Position numbers and translations under genes: made by a program. The notes under the pieces were generated by a model. It did not search any database. It had not been told where the DNA came from and worked only from the letters and a program-made list of their open reading frames with translations. A DNA stretch of 64,000 nucleotides from Streptomyces sp. NRRL S-244 (GTDB lineage: Bacteria > Actinomycetota > Actinomycetes > Streptomycetales > Streptomycetaceae): assembly GCF_000717915.1 (NCBI RefSeq), contig NZ_JOCX01000013.1, forward strand, positions 124,001 to 188,000, written 5' to 3'. Positions 34,907 through 43,587 of the stretch are shown here, in pieces. Positions within the stretch are counted from its first letter, which is position 1. Each line of letters begins with the position of its first letter.

Positions 34907-35533
34907 TCAGGACGCGTACGTCTCCCCGCCGAGGGTGAGGGTGGCGCTGCCCGCCGTACTGTCGGCGAGCCAGGCCTCGAAGGCGGGCAGGTCCGCCTCC
35001 GGCAGGGCGACCTCGATCTCGACGGCGGCCCCGTAGCGCAGGTCCACCACGGTGCGGCCGGTGGAGCGCAGGTCGTTCTGGGTCTTGCCGGCCCGCTGGT
35101 GGTCCACGGTGACGGTGGCCAGCCGGTAACGGTGGCGGGTGAGGGTGCCCAGCTCGTCGAGGGCCTCGCCGACGACTCCGCCGTAGGCCCGGATCAGGCC
35201 GCCGGCGCCGAGCTTCACGCCGCCGTAGTAGCGGGTCACCACGGCCACCGCGTACCGGATGTCGCGGCGCAGCAGCATCTGGAGCATGGGCACCCCGGCG
35301 GTGCCCCCGGGCTCCCCGTCGTCGCTGGCCTTCTGGACGGAGGCGTCGGCGCCGATGACGTAGGCGAAGCAGTTGTGCGTGGCGGTGGGGTGCTCCTTGC
35401 GGACGCGCGCGATGAACTCCTGCGCCTCCTGCTCCGTCGCGGCGGGCGCGAGCGAGCACAGGAAGCGCGAGCGGTTGATCTCCGACTCGTGCACGCCCTC
35501 GCGGGCCACCGTCACGTACTGGTCTGACTTCAC
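34907..35533 (-). CDS. IMPACT/YigZ family protein
   Basis: A 208-residue protein of the IMPACT (UPF0029/YigZ) family, with HNCFAYVIG, DDGEPGGTAG and RYYGGVKLGAGGLIRAYGG. The C-terminal DUF1949 domain is present. In other organisms the family is linked to translation stress; the bacterial role is unclear. The GTG at 35533 has GGAG 3-4 bases upstream. It stands alone. Confidence 0.92.
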   Translation of the reverse strand: MKSDQYVTVAREGVHESEINRSRFLCSLAPAATEQEAQEFIARVRKEHPTATHNCFAYVIGADASVQKASDDGEPGGTAGVPMLQMLLRRDIRYAVAVVTRYYGGVKLGAGGLIRAYGGVVGEALDELGTLTRHRYRLATVTVDHQRAGKTQNDLRSTGRTVVDLRYGAAVEIEVALPEADLPAFEAWLADSTAGSATLTLGGETYAS

Positions 35534-35633
35534 CGCTCCACCCTACGGGGAATCGGACATGCGTCCTTTCGGTTGGTCACGGATGCGGGCCGGAGTGCCG
35601 GGCCGCACCGGAAGGCAACAGGAGGCGGCAACC

Positions 35634-36038
35634 GTGTACGGCGACCCGGCAACCATCCGCAAGATCCTCACCGAGCTCGGCGACACCTGGGCCGTGGTGG
35701 GACTGTCCAACAACCGGGACCGCGCGGCCTACGGGGTGGCCCGCACGCTCCAGCGGTTCGGCAAGAGGGTCGTCCCCGTGCATCCGAAGGCGGAGACGGT
35801 GCACGGCGAGCAGGGGTACGCCTCGCTCGCGGAGATCCCGTTCAAGGTGGACGTGGTGGACGTCTTCGTGAACAGCCACCTGGCCGGGGCCGTCGCCGAC
35901 GAGGCCGTGGCCGCGGGGGCGGACGCCGTCTGGTTCCAGCTCGGCGTGATCGACGAGGCCGCCTGTGCCCGTACCCGCGAGGCCGGCCTGGAGATGGTGA
36001 TGGACCGCTGCCCCGCCATCGAGATCCCGGCCCTCTGA
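35634..36038 (+). CDS. CoA-binding domain protein (YccU-like)
   Basis: A 134-residue Rossmann-fold protein of the CoA-binding family, with VVGLSNNRDRAAYGVARTLQ, VVPVHPK and DRCPAIEIP. The function is unknown, although the fold matches the nucleotide-binding domain of succinyl-CoA ligases. The GTG at 35634 (MYGDPATIRKIL) follows an AGGAGG 8 bases upstream. The frame stays open upstream but without homology. Confidence 0.9.
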   Translation: MYGDPATIRKILTELGDTWAVVGLSNNRDRAAYGVARTLQRFGKRVVPVHPKAETVHGEQGYASLAEIPFKVDVVDVFVNSHLAGAVADEAVAAGADAVWFQLGVIDEAACARTREAGLEMVMDRCPAIEIPAL

Positions 36039-36144
36039 CCGGCGGAACCCACCCGTCCGCGGTGGCGCGGTGCGGCTGAACTAGCGTGCGGGGTGTGCGC
36101 GCCGCACTCCCCCGTTCACTGCACCGTACTGCGAGGCCCCTGTC

Positions 36145-37011
36145 ATGACCGCCCTCTTCGCCCTGGCCACAGCCCTGCTGTGGGGTCTCGCCGACTTCGG
36201 CGGCGGGCTGCTGACCCGCCGGCTGCCGGCGCTCACGGTGGTCGTGGTCTCTCAGGTCCTCGCCGTCGTCGCGCTCGGCGCGGTCGTCCTGGGTACGGGC
36301 GCCTGGCGGGAGGCCGGGCCGCAGCTGTGGTTCGCGGTCGCGGCGGGCCTGGTCGGGCCGGTCGCCATGCTGAGCTTCTACAAGGCGCTGGCCCTCGGGC
36401 CGATGGGCGTGGTCTCGCCGCTCGGCTCGCTCGGGGTGGTCGTGCCCGTCGCGGCCGGGCTGGCCCTGGGCGAGCGGCCCGGGCTCGGCCAGTTCGCCGG
36501 GATCGCGGTGGCCGTCGTGGGCATCGTCCTCGCGGGCGGCCCGGAGCTGCGCGGTGCGCCCGTACAGCGCCAGGCGGTCGTGCTCACGCTGACCGCGGCC
36601 TTCGGGTTCGGTGCGGTGATGGCCCTGATCGCGCACGCGTCGAGCGGCGTCACCGGGCTGTTCCTCGCCCTGTTCGTCCAGCGGGTCACCAACGTGGCCG
36701 CGGGCGGCGCGGCCCTGTGGGTCCGGACCCGGCGCGGCACCCCGGCCCTGCCGGCGGGGACGGGCCCGCGGGTCCTGTGGGGGCTGCTGCCCGCGCTCGC
36801 CTTCGTCGGCCTGGCCGACGTCGCGGCGAACGGCACGTACTCCGTGGCCGCCCAGCACGGTCCGGTGACCGTGGCCGCCGTCCTGTCCTCGCTCTACCCG
36901 GTGATCACCGCGCTCGCCGCCTTCGTCGTCCTCAAGGAGCGGCTGCGGACGGTCCAGGCGGCCGGCGCCGGGCTGGCCCTCGCCGGAACGGTTCTGCTCG
37001 CCGCGGGCTAG
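36145..37011 (+). CDS. EamA/DMT-family transporter
   Basis: A 288-residue membrane protein with ten predicted hydrophobic helices in two EamA repeats (about 1-135 and 145-288). Typical features are ALLWGLADFGGGLL at the start, SFYKALALGPMGVVSPLGS in the first repeat and LSSLYPVITALAAFVVLKERL in the second. Exports or takes up small metabolites; the substrate is unknown. It converges on the acyltransferase gene with an 18-base gap made of GGCCGGC repeats. Confidence 0.9.
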   Translation: MTALFALATALLWGLADFGGGLLTRRLPALTVVVVSQVLAVVALGAVVLGTGAWREAGPQLWFAVAAGLVGPVAMLSFYKALALGPMGVVSPLGSLGVVVPVAAGLALGERPGLGQFAGIAVAVVGIVLAGGPELRGAPVQRQAVVLTLTAAFGFGAVMALIAHASSGVTGLFLALFVQRVTNVAAGGAALWVRTRRGTPALPAGTGPRVLWGLLPALAFVGLADVAANGTYSVAAQHGPVTVAAVLSSLYPVITALAAFVVLKERLRTVQAAGAGLALAGTVLLAAG

Positions 37012-37029
37012 GGCCGGCGGGCCGGCCGG

Positions 37030-37791
37030 CTAGTGCGTGTCCGCCGGGCGCTGCTCGGCCTCCGCCAGCAGCGCCACCGCGCGCAGCTGCTCCGGCGTCA
37101 CCCCTTCCGGGATCGGCACCGGGGCCGGAGTCCGCAGCGGCGGCTGCCAGCCCGTCTCCGGCTGCCACCGGCGGACGATCCGGGCGGGCGCCCCGGCCAC
37201 CACCGCGTGGTCCGGCACCTCGCCCCGTACGACGGCCCCCGCGGCCACCACCACGTTGCGGCCCAGCCGCGCCCCCGGCAGGATCACCGCGCCCGTGCCG
37301 AGCCAGCAGCCCGGGCCGATCTCCACCGGCGCGCTGCGCGGCCACTGCTTGCCGACGGGCTCGTGCGGATCGTCGTAACTGTGGTTCGTGGAGGTGATGT
37401 ACACCCCGGGGCCGCAGAAGGTGTCGTCCCCGATGGTGATCCGGGTGTCGGCTATGACGTGGGTGTCCCGGCCGAGCACCACGCCGTTGCCGAGGACCAG
37501 CACCGGCTCGGTCCCGAGGTCGAGCCCCGGCATCATCCCCGCGGTCAGCGTGACCTGCTCGCCGATGATGCAGTGGTCGCCGAGGCGGATCCACGGCTCT
37601 CCGAAGACCGTGCCCTGGGGGAAGGCGAGGCGCGTGGCGTGCCCGATCGCGCCGAAGCGCAGCCGTCCGGGCGTCTGCGCGGTGACCGCACCGGCCTGCT
37701 GCATCCAGCGCCAGCCGGCGTGGACCGCGCGGTTGGCGAGCCTGCGGCGCAGGGCCGTCAGCGATGAGAACGTGTTCTGGTTCTTCGGCAC
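37030..37791 (-). CDS. Acyltransferase with left-handed beta-helix (hexapeptide repeats)
   Basis: A 253-residue LbH-type O-acyltransferase of the maltose/galactoside acetyltransferase group. Hexapeptide turns run from IRLGDHCIIGEQVTL to VVAAGAVVRGEVPDHAVVAGAPARIV, with the catalytic His probably in STNHSYDDP. The substrate may be a sugar of a surface polymer. The start is uncertain: GTG 37791 (MPKNQNTFSS) is used, GTG 37839 is in frame, and neither has a good RBS. Confidence 0.85.
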   Translation of the reverse strand: MPKNQNTFSSLTALRRRLANRAVHAGWRWMQQAGAVTAQTPGRLRFGAIGHATRLAFPQGTVFGEPWIRLGDHCIIGEQVTLTAGMMPGLDLGTEPVLVLGNGVVLGRDTHVIADTRITIGDDTFCGPGVYITSTNHSYDDPHEPVGKQWPRSAPVEIGPGCWLGTGAVILPGARLGRNVVVAAGAVVRGEVPDHAVVAGAPARIVRRWQPETGWQPPLRTPAPVPIPEGVTPEQLRAVALLAEAEQRPADTH

Positions 37792-37927
37792 CGGGTCACC
37801 GTAACGCGCCAGGTGCCGGCTGCGCGCCGTGATCTTCACCCCATCGCCGGTCGGGCCGGGCCCGTGCCCTACCGTGCCGGTAGCGCGACAGCAGGGCACT
37901 CCAGCACACAGGACTGAGGAAGAGAAC

Positions 37928-38479
37928 ATGACGTATCACGCGGACCGGGGCCAGGCACTCGTCGCGGGCGTGGGCGGCAAGAGCCCGCAGATCGACCCCA
38001 CGGCCTTCGCCGCGCCGACCTCGGTCGTGGTCGGCGACGTCACGATGGCCCCGAACTCGAGCATCTGGTACTCGGCGGTCCTGCGTGCCGATTGCGGCCC
38101 GATCTCGCTCGGCGCGGACAGCAATGTGCAGGACAACTGCACGCTGCACGTCGACCCCGGGTTCCCGGTCTCGATCGGCGAGCGCGTCTCCATCGGCCAC
38201 AACGCGGTGGTGCACGGCTGCACCGTCGAGGACGACTGCCTCATCGGCATGGGCGCCACCGTCCTCAACGGCGCGGTGATCGGCGCGGGCTCGCTGGTCG
38301 CCGCGCAGGCGCTGGTCCCGCAGGGCATGGTGGTCCCGCCCGGTTCGCTGGTCGCGGGCGTGCCGGCCAAGGTGCGGCGCGAGCTGACCGACGAGGAGCG
38401 CGAGGGCATCAAGGTCAACGCCCTGATGTACGCGGACCTGGCCAAGCAGCACCGCGCCGCCGTCCAGCCCCCGCAGTAG
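37928..38479 (+). CDS. Gamma carbonic anhydrase-like protein
   Basis: A 183-residue left-handed beta-helix protein. The three zinc-ligand histidines are present: NVQDNCTLHVD and IGHNAVVHGC. The loop carrying the Cam proton-shuttle glutamate is missing, as in YrdA/CaiE-type proteins, so carbonic anhydrase activity is uncertain. The ATG at 37928 has a GAGGAAGAG RBS. The gene is monocistronic, divergent from the acyltransferase of the same fold. Confidence 0.92.
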   Translation: MTYHADRGQALVAGVGGKSPQIDPTAFAAPTSVVVGDVTMAPNSSIWYSAVLRADCGPISLGADSNVQDNCTLHVDPGFPVSIGERVSIGHNAVVHGCTVEDDCLIGMGATVLNGAVIGAGSLVAAQALVPQGMVVPPGSLVAGVPAKVRRELTDEEREGIKVNALMYADLAKQHRAAVQPPQ

Positions 38480-38513
38480 CCGTACGCCCGTACCGGCGCC
38501 CCCGCGGCCGCGG

Positions 38514-39161
38514 CTACTCGGCCGCGGCGGCCGCCGTCTCCTTCGCGGCGTCGGCCGCGGCCGCCTTCTTCATCCGGCTGCGCAGCACCAGCGTCACCGT
38601 GAGGCCGATCACCAGGGCCAGCACCAGCGCGACCCACGAGAAGCCCTTGAGCCACGGCTCCGCCACGATGCCGATGGTGTAGATGACGGCCGTCGTGCCG
38701 CCCGCCCAGAGGATTCCGCCGAGGATGTTCGCGACGAGGAACCGCCAGTACGGCATGTGCAGGACGCCCGCCAGCGGGCCGGCGAAGATCCGCAGCAGGG
38801 CCACGAACCGTCCGAAGAAGACGGCCCACATGCCCCACTTCTCGAAGGCGCGCTCCGCCTGGGCCACGTGCTCCGGCCCGAAGTGCTTGGGGAAGCGCCG
38901 GCCGAGGCGCTCCAGCAGCGGCTTGCCGCCCCTGCGCCCGATCGCGTAGCCGATCGAATCGCCCACGATCGCCCCGGTGGAGGCGCAGATCCCCAGGACC
39001 ACGGGGTCGATCTCGCCGTGCTGCGAGGCCAGCAGCGCCGAGCTGACCAGGATGATCTCTCCCGGCAGCGGGATGCCGAGGCTCTCCAGCCCGATGACCA
39101 GACCCACCAGGAGATAGATGCTGACCGCCGGAATCGTCTCCAGCCATTCCTGGATGTGCAC
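38514..39161 (-). CDS. DedA-family membrane protein
   Basis: A 215-residue integral membrane protein with the DedA/VTT core: LESLGIPLPGEIILV, GAIVGDSIGYAIGRRGG and FFGRFVALLRIFAGPLAGVLHMPYWRF. DedA proteins include flippases that recycle undecaprenyl phosphate and also transport other lipids. The C-terminus is an Ala-rich soluble tail. The GTG at 39161 follows GGAGG by 9 bases. A CCGCGGCCG hairpin (38502-38527) overlaps its end. Confidence 0.92.
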   Translation of the reverse strand: MHIQEWLETIPAVSIYLLVGLVIGLESLGIPLPGEIILVSSALLASQHGEIDPVVLGICASTGAIVGDSIGYAIGRRGGKPLLERLGRRFPKHFGPEHVAQAERAFEKWGMWAVFFGRFVALLRIFAGPLAGVLHMPYWRFLVANILGGILWAGGTTAVIYTIGIVAEPWLKGFSWVALVLALVIGLTVTLVLRSRMKKAAAADAAKETAAAAAE

Positions 39162-39218
39162 CGGTACGTCCTCCCGAGTCGCGGCGGCGCGCCCCCTGTG
39201 ACACGCCGAACGGGCAGC

Positions 39219-41732
39219 CTATCTGCTCGTGACCACAGCCTTTGCCTTCAGGTGGAGTTCGCGGGAGGAACGGCCCGCGAACACTTCACGACGGCCTGAA
39301 CCGAGCACCCAGGCATGCGCCTCGGGGTCCCAGGACGACAGCGCGCGGGCATCGATGTCGAGGACCACCTGCTGCGCCTGGCCGGGCGCCAGGGCGAGCC
39401 TCCGATAGCCGGCCAGCGCGCGCACCGGCTGGTCGAGTTTCAGCTCCGCGGAGGGGCCGACGTACACCTGGGCCACCTCGGTGCCCTTGCGGTGCCCGGT
39501 GTTGCGGACCGTGAACTCCACCCGCAGACCGCCGCGCCCCGGCCGGACGGTCAGGTTCTCGTACTCCCAGGTCGTGTACGAGAGCCCGTGCCCGAACGGG
39601 AACAGCGGGGCCACCCGCTGCGCGTCGTACCAGCGGTGGCCGACGTGGACGCCCTCGCCGTACTCCTGCCGCCCGCCCACCCCCGGGTAGCGCAGCGGGT
39701 CCGCGCCGACCGGGGTCGCCTGCTCGTCGGCCGGGAAGGTCTGGGTGAGCCGGCCGCCCGGGTCCACGTCCCCGAAGAGGAGGTCGGCGGTTGCTCCGGC
39801 GCCCTCCTGGCCCGGGTAGTACATCTGGAGGACCGCTCCGGTGCGGGAGAGCCACGGCATGGTCGTACTGGAGGGGGTGTTGAGCACGACCGTGGTGCGG
39901 GGGTTCACGGCGGCGACCGCCTCGATCAGCCGCGACTGCCCGCCGGGCAGCCCCAGCGAGGTCCGGTCGGTGCCCTCGGTGGCGTCCTCGTAGGCGAACA
40001 GCACGACGCTGTGCGCCTGCTCGGCGGCCTTCACGGCCTCGGCGAGGTCGGCGGCGCGGGTCGCGTTCGTGGTGTGCCGCAGCCGGAACCGCTGGCCCTC
40101 GGCCCCGCCCTCGGCGAAGACGGAGAGCCGGTGGGTGCCCGCCGTGAGGGCGAGGGTGCGGCGGCGGACGGCGAGCCCGTCGGGCGCCGCGCCGAGGAGT
40201 CCGCCGGCGAACTGCTCGGCCACGCCCTGCCGGACGGGGAAGAGCTCCTCGCCGTCGAGGCGCACGCCGGGCCGCTTCCCGGTGTAGTGGACGAGCATCG
40301 TCCACTCCTCGTCCGCCGCGAGCGTGAACTCGCCCTCGTGGCTCCAGCTCCGCCCGGCCTCCACGCGCCGGTCGGCCAGGTCCGCGGCCGGATTCAGCAG
40401 TTTCGCCGGGAGCGGGCGGCCGTACAGGTCCTCGCCGAGCGCATAGCGCACCGTACTGCCGTGGCCGGCGCGCCGCCTGATGGCGTCGATCGGGGCGGGC
40501 GCCTGGTCGGGAACCACGTGTGCGCTGCCCCCGCCGCTGATGAAGGGCAGCTGCCCGGTGGGGCCGATCACGGCGATCGAGCGGGCCGCGGCGCCGGTCA
40601 GCGGCAGGGTGGCGTGCTCGTTGCGCAGCAGCACCGCACCCGCGGCCGCGACGCGGCGGGCGACGCGGGCCCCGGCGGCGGCGTCGCGGGCGGGCCGGGC
40701 CGGCGGTCGCGCCGCGAGCAGCCCGAACCGGTCCATGGTGGCCAGGATCCGGCGTACCGCGAGGTCCACGGTGTCCTCGTGGACGGAGCCTGCGCGCACC
40801 GCCTGCTGGAGCGGGGCGCCGAAGTGGGTGCCGCCGGGCATCTCCATGTCGAGGCCGGCGCCGATGGCGGCGACGGTGCTGTGGGCCGCGTTCCAGTCGG
40901 ACATCACCCAGCCGCCGAACCCCCAGCGCCCGCGCAGCAGCTCGTCGAGCAGGGGCTTGCTCTCGCAGGCGTACGTGCCGTTGACCTTGTTGTACGCGCC
41001 CATCACGGCACCGGCCCCGGCGCCGACGGCGGCCTCGAAGCCGCGCAGCTCGGTCTCGTGCAGGGTCTGTTCGGCGGCGACGGCGTCGACGGTGTCGCGG
41101 CCCTGCTCCTGGTTGTTCAGGGCGAAGTGCTTGACGGTGGCGATGAGCCCCTCGTCCTGGATGCCGCGGACCACTTCCGCGACGAGGTCCGCGGTCAGCC
41201 GGGGGTCCTCGGCGAAGGTCTCGAAGTTCCGCCCGGCGTAGGGGGTGCGGATCAGGTTGGCCATCGGGGAGAGGAGCACGTCCTGGCCGAGCGCCCGGCC
41301 CTCGCGGCCGATGACCCTGCCGTACTCGCGGGCCAGCGCCGGGTCGAAGGCGGAGGCCAGCATGACGGGGGCGGGCAGTGCGGTGGCGGGCCTGGCGACC
41401 CGTACCCCGGCGGGCCCGTCGGCGAGGCGCAGCGCCGGGATGCCGAGGCGCGGTACGCCGGGTACGTACCCGGCCTGGCCGAGCGGGGCGGGGTCCGGGC
41501 CGCCGTGCAGCAGGGCGGTCTTCTCCTCGAGGGTGAGCCGCTCCAGCAGGGCGTCGATGCGGGCGGCGCTGCCGGGCCGGGCGGCGGCTCCGGTCGCCGC
41601 GGTGGATGCCGGGGCCTTGCGGGGGACCGCGCCGCCGGGCGGCACCGAGGCCACGCAGCCGCCGGCTCCCAGGGCGGCGCCGACCGCGCCGAGCAGCCCG
41701 ATCGCGCGGCGTCTGGACACGGCCTCGCTCAT
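39219..41732 (-). CDS. Exported GH3 beta-glucosidase-type glycosidase
   Basis: An 837-residue glycoside hydrolase of family 3. The N-terminus SRRRAIGLLG with lipobox Cys26 (GAGGC) suggests a Tat-exported lipoprotein. The GH3 barrel carries the nucleophile Asp279 (VMSDWNA) and KHFALNNQEQ. The C-terminal GH3 domain contains a PA14-like insert (about 425-540), and a fibronectin-III-like domain follows near the end (EVAQVYVGPS). Probably cleaves beta-glucosides outside the cell. The ATG at 41732 has GGGAG 7 bases upstream. Confidence 0.93.
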   Translation of the reverse strand: MSEAVSRRRAIGLLGAVGAALGAGGCVASVPPGGAVPRKAPASTAATGAAARPGSAARIDALLERLTLEEKTALLHGGPDPAPLGQAGYVPGVPRLGIPALRLADGPAGVRVARPATALPAPVMLASAFDPALAREYGRVIGREGRALGQDVLLSPMANLIRTPYAGRNFETFAEDPRLTADLVAEVVRGIQDEGLIATVKHFALNNQEQGRDTVDAVAAEQTLHETELRGFEAAVGAGAGAVMGAYNKVNGTYACESKPLLDELLRGRWGFGGWVMSDWNAAHSTVAAIGAGLDMEMPGGTHFGAPLQQAVRAGSVHEDTVDLAVRRILATMDRFGLLAARPPARPARDAAAGARVARRVAAAGAVLLRNEHATLPLTGAAARSIAVIGPTGQLPFISGGGSAHVVPDQAPAPIDAIRRRAGHGSTVRYALGEDLYGRPLPAKLLNPAADLADRRVEAGRSWSHEGEFTLAADEEWTMLVHYTGKRPGVRLDGEELFPVRQGVAEQFAGGLLGAAPDGLAVRRRTLALTAGTHRLSVFAEGGAEGQRFRLRHTTNATRAADLAEAVKAAEQAHSVVLFAYEDATEGTDRTSLGLPGGQSRLIEAVAAVNPRTTVVLNTPSSTTMPWLSRTGAVLQMYYPGQEGAGATADLLFGDVDPGGRLTQTFPADEQATPVGADPLRYPGVGGRQEYGEGVHVGHRWYDAQRVAPLFPFGHGLSYTTWEYENLTVRPGRGGLRVEFTVRNTGHRKGTEVAQVYVGPSAELKLDQPVRALAGYRRLALAPGQAQQVVLDIDARALSSWDPEAHAWVLGSGRREVFAGRSSRELHLKAKAVVTSR

Positions 41733-41892
41733 GGGCGCTCCCTGCGGCTGCGGCTCGGGTCGGCGGGAGCGGCCCGCGCCGGACCGCTCCCCCGCCCACT
41801 GTGCGCTGCCGCCCCGCCCGCGCCCGCCGGACGCGCCACCGCCGCCCCGAGTTTCAGCCCTGCGGCGGCTGCGGCGCGGGCGACCGGCGTAC

Positions 41893-41913
41893 GGCGGCCG
41901 GCGGCCGGCGGCC
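41893..41913. repeat. Three copies of the 7-base unit GGCGGCC
   Basis: A short tandem repeat just after the thioesterase stop codon, in the 183-base gap to the glycosidase. Probably simple-sequence slippage; no function seen. The rest of the gap is GC-rich and shows no gene. Confidence 0.6.
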
Positions 41914-41915
41914 GG

Positions 41916-42368
41916 TTACGCGTTCGGGCGCAGCGTCCAGACGACGGTCATCTCGCCCGTCACGGCCTCGTCCTCGCGCTGGATGGCGATGGTGACGGGG
42001 AACTCGGGGCGGCCGCCCGCGTCGAGTTCGGCGATGACCTCGGCGGCCGGGCGGCCGAGGGTGGCGGTGGCCGTCACGACGCCCTTGGCGAGCTTCTTGT
42101 AGCCGATCTCGGCCTTGACGGCGAGGGGCACGGCGCGCGAGAGCTGCTCGCTGAAGGCGGCCAGGACGATCGCGCCGCTCGCGGACTCGGCGAGGGTGAA
42201 CATGGCGCCGGCGTGCGGGCCGCCCACGTGGTTGTGGTAGTCGGGCTGGTCCGGCAGCCGGACGACCGCACGCTCGGGGGTGGTCTCCAGGAACTGGAGG
42301 TTCAGGGTCCGGGCCATCGGCACCGTCGCGGCGAGCAGTTCGCCCACGTTCATCTGATCTGCGCTCAT
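41916..42368 (-). CDS. Hotdog-fold thioesterase (DUF4442/PaaI-like)
   Basis: A 150-residue hotdog protein. The core is HNHVGGPHAGAMFTLAESASGA, where HNHVGGPHAG corresponds to the thioesterase active-site loop. It probably hydrolyses an acyl-CoA thioester; the substrate is unknown. The stop is TAA, unusual for this genome. It is divergent from the membrane protein at 42464. Confidence 0.88.
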   Translation of the reverse strand: MSADQMNVGELLAATVPMARTLNLQFLETTPERAVVRLPDQPDYHNHVGGPHAGAMFTLAESASGAIVLAAFSEQLSRAVPLAVKAEIGYKKLAKGVVTATATLGRPAAEVIAELDAGGRPEFPVTIAIQREDEAVTGEMTVVWTLRPNA

Positions 42369-42463
42369 GGAATGCGATGTTACCCGCGAGTAGACACCCT
42401 GGCCAGACCTTCACACGGGGCGGACGTGCCTCCCGACACCCGCTCCCACTATCGTTACCGGCC

Positions 42464-43492
42464 ATGTGGCCAGGACAGCAGCAGCCGCCCGGGGGACAGC
42501 AGAACCCTCAGGACGCGCATCAGAACCCGTACCAGCAGCAGGGGCAGCCGGGACAGCAGCCGAACCCCTACCAGCAGCAGCAGCCCGGCTACGGATACCC
42601 GCAGGCCGGCTACCAGACCCCGCCGCCGGTCCAGCCGTGGGGCCAGCCGACGCAGGCAGTGCAGCCGCCGCAGAGCGGCGGGAGCCCCTTCTCGACGAAG
42701 ACGGTGGCCATCGTCGCGGCGGCCGCGGTCGTCGTGGTGGCGGCCGGCACCGGCGCGTTCGTCCTGACCCGGGACGACAAGAAGAACGACGTGGCCGACA
42801 ACAAGCCCGCCGCGTCCTCCTCGGCCCCGAGCACCTCCCAGGCGCCGGCCTCGCCCGGCGCCAACCCGCGCACCGGCGGCGACGTCAAGCCGGTGATCCC
42901 CGGCTGGAAGGTCGTCCTCAACCCCAAGTACGGCACCGCGTTCGACGTCCCGCCGGAGTGGAACGTCGCGAGCGCCGGCGTCATCTCGGGCTTCGAGGAC
43001 GAGAGCAAGAACGACGGCATGCCGATCATCAGCTTCTCCGCCCCGGCCTTCCTCAAGGAGGACTGGTGCAAGGTCGACTCCGACAAGGACGGCCGTGAGG
43101 AGTCGACCGGGCTCGCCGGGACCGGCACCAAGGGCGGCCAGGGCGCCAAGGACACCGCCGAGGCGGTGAAGAACGAGGCCGGGAACTGGGCGTACGCCGC
43201 GTACGCCCAGAAGGCGCCCAAGGGCACCGTGAAGGTCTCGGAGCCGAAGGAGTACACCACCTCCTCCGGCCTCAAGGGCCACATGGCGACCGCGACGGCG
43301 ATCGGCGTGCCCAAGGAGAGCAAGTGCTCCTCCGACGGCAAGTCCATCGCCTTCAGCTTCAAGACCGCCAACGGCGACTTCTCCAGCTGGATCCTCTACA
43401 GCGCCGCCGGCGTCCCGGGCGAGGTCCCCCAGGAGACGATGGACAAGATCCTCAGCTCGGTTCGCCTCAACGGGACCGCCAGCAACGGCTGA
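42464..43492 (+). CDS. Single-pass membrane protein with Gln/Pro-rich N-terminus
   Basis: A 342-residue protein. Residues 1-75 are Gln, Pro, Gly and Tyr rich (PGGQQNPQD, YQQQGQPGQQ), then one transmembrane helix (about 82-105, VAIVAAAAVVVVAAGTGAFVL), a Ser/Pro linker and a 190-residue extracellular domain with a conserved Trp/Cys (FLKEDWCKVDSD). I do not recognise the outer domain. The architecture is common in Streptomyces and may serve an envelope or sensory role. The ATG at 42464 lacks an RBS. Confidence 0.82.
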   Translation: MWPGQQQPPGGQQNPQDAHQNPYQQQGQPGQQPNPYQQQQPGYGYPQAGYQTPPPVQPWGQPTQAVQPPQSGGSPFSTKTVAIVAAAAVVVVAAGTGAFVLTRDDKKNDVADNKPAASSSAPSTSQAPASPGANPRTGGDVKPVIPGWKVVLNPKYGTAFDVPPEWNVASAGVISGFEDESKNDGMPIISFSAPAFLKEDWCKVDSDKDGREESTGLAGTGTKGGQGAKDTAEAVKNEAGNWAYAAYAQKAPKGTVKVSEPKEYTTSSGLKGHMATATAIGVPKESKCSSDGKSIAFSFKTANGDFSSWILYSAAGVPGEVPQETMDKILSSVRLNGTASNG

Positions 43493-43552
43493 CCCAACCG
43501 CCGACCCCTTCGGCACCATTCGTCCCACCCCGCGCCCCGGGCCCTAATCCGT

Positions 43553-43581
43553 TTGGATTCTCGGCCCGGGGCGTGGATAGT
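43553..43581 (+). promoter_or_regulatory. Promoter of the MFS gene, leaderless
   Basis: -35 TTGGAT (43553-43558), 17-base spacer, -10 GATAGT (43576-43581). The GTG start codon is 7 bases after the -10, so the transcript probably begins at or beside it. The -35 overlaps an AATCC-GTTT-GGATT inverted repeat that may be an operator. Confidence 0.5.
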
Positions 43582-43587
43582 CCGGGG

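Noticed and set aside
38502-38527. Hairpin CCGCGGCCG/CGGCCGCGG as a terminator
   Set aside because: It overlaps Ala codons at the end of the DedA gene and can be explained by GCC/GCG codon repetition, so I did not list it as a feature.
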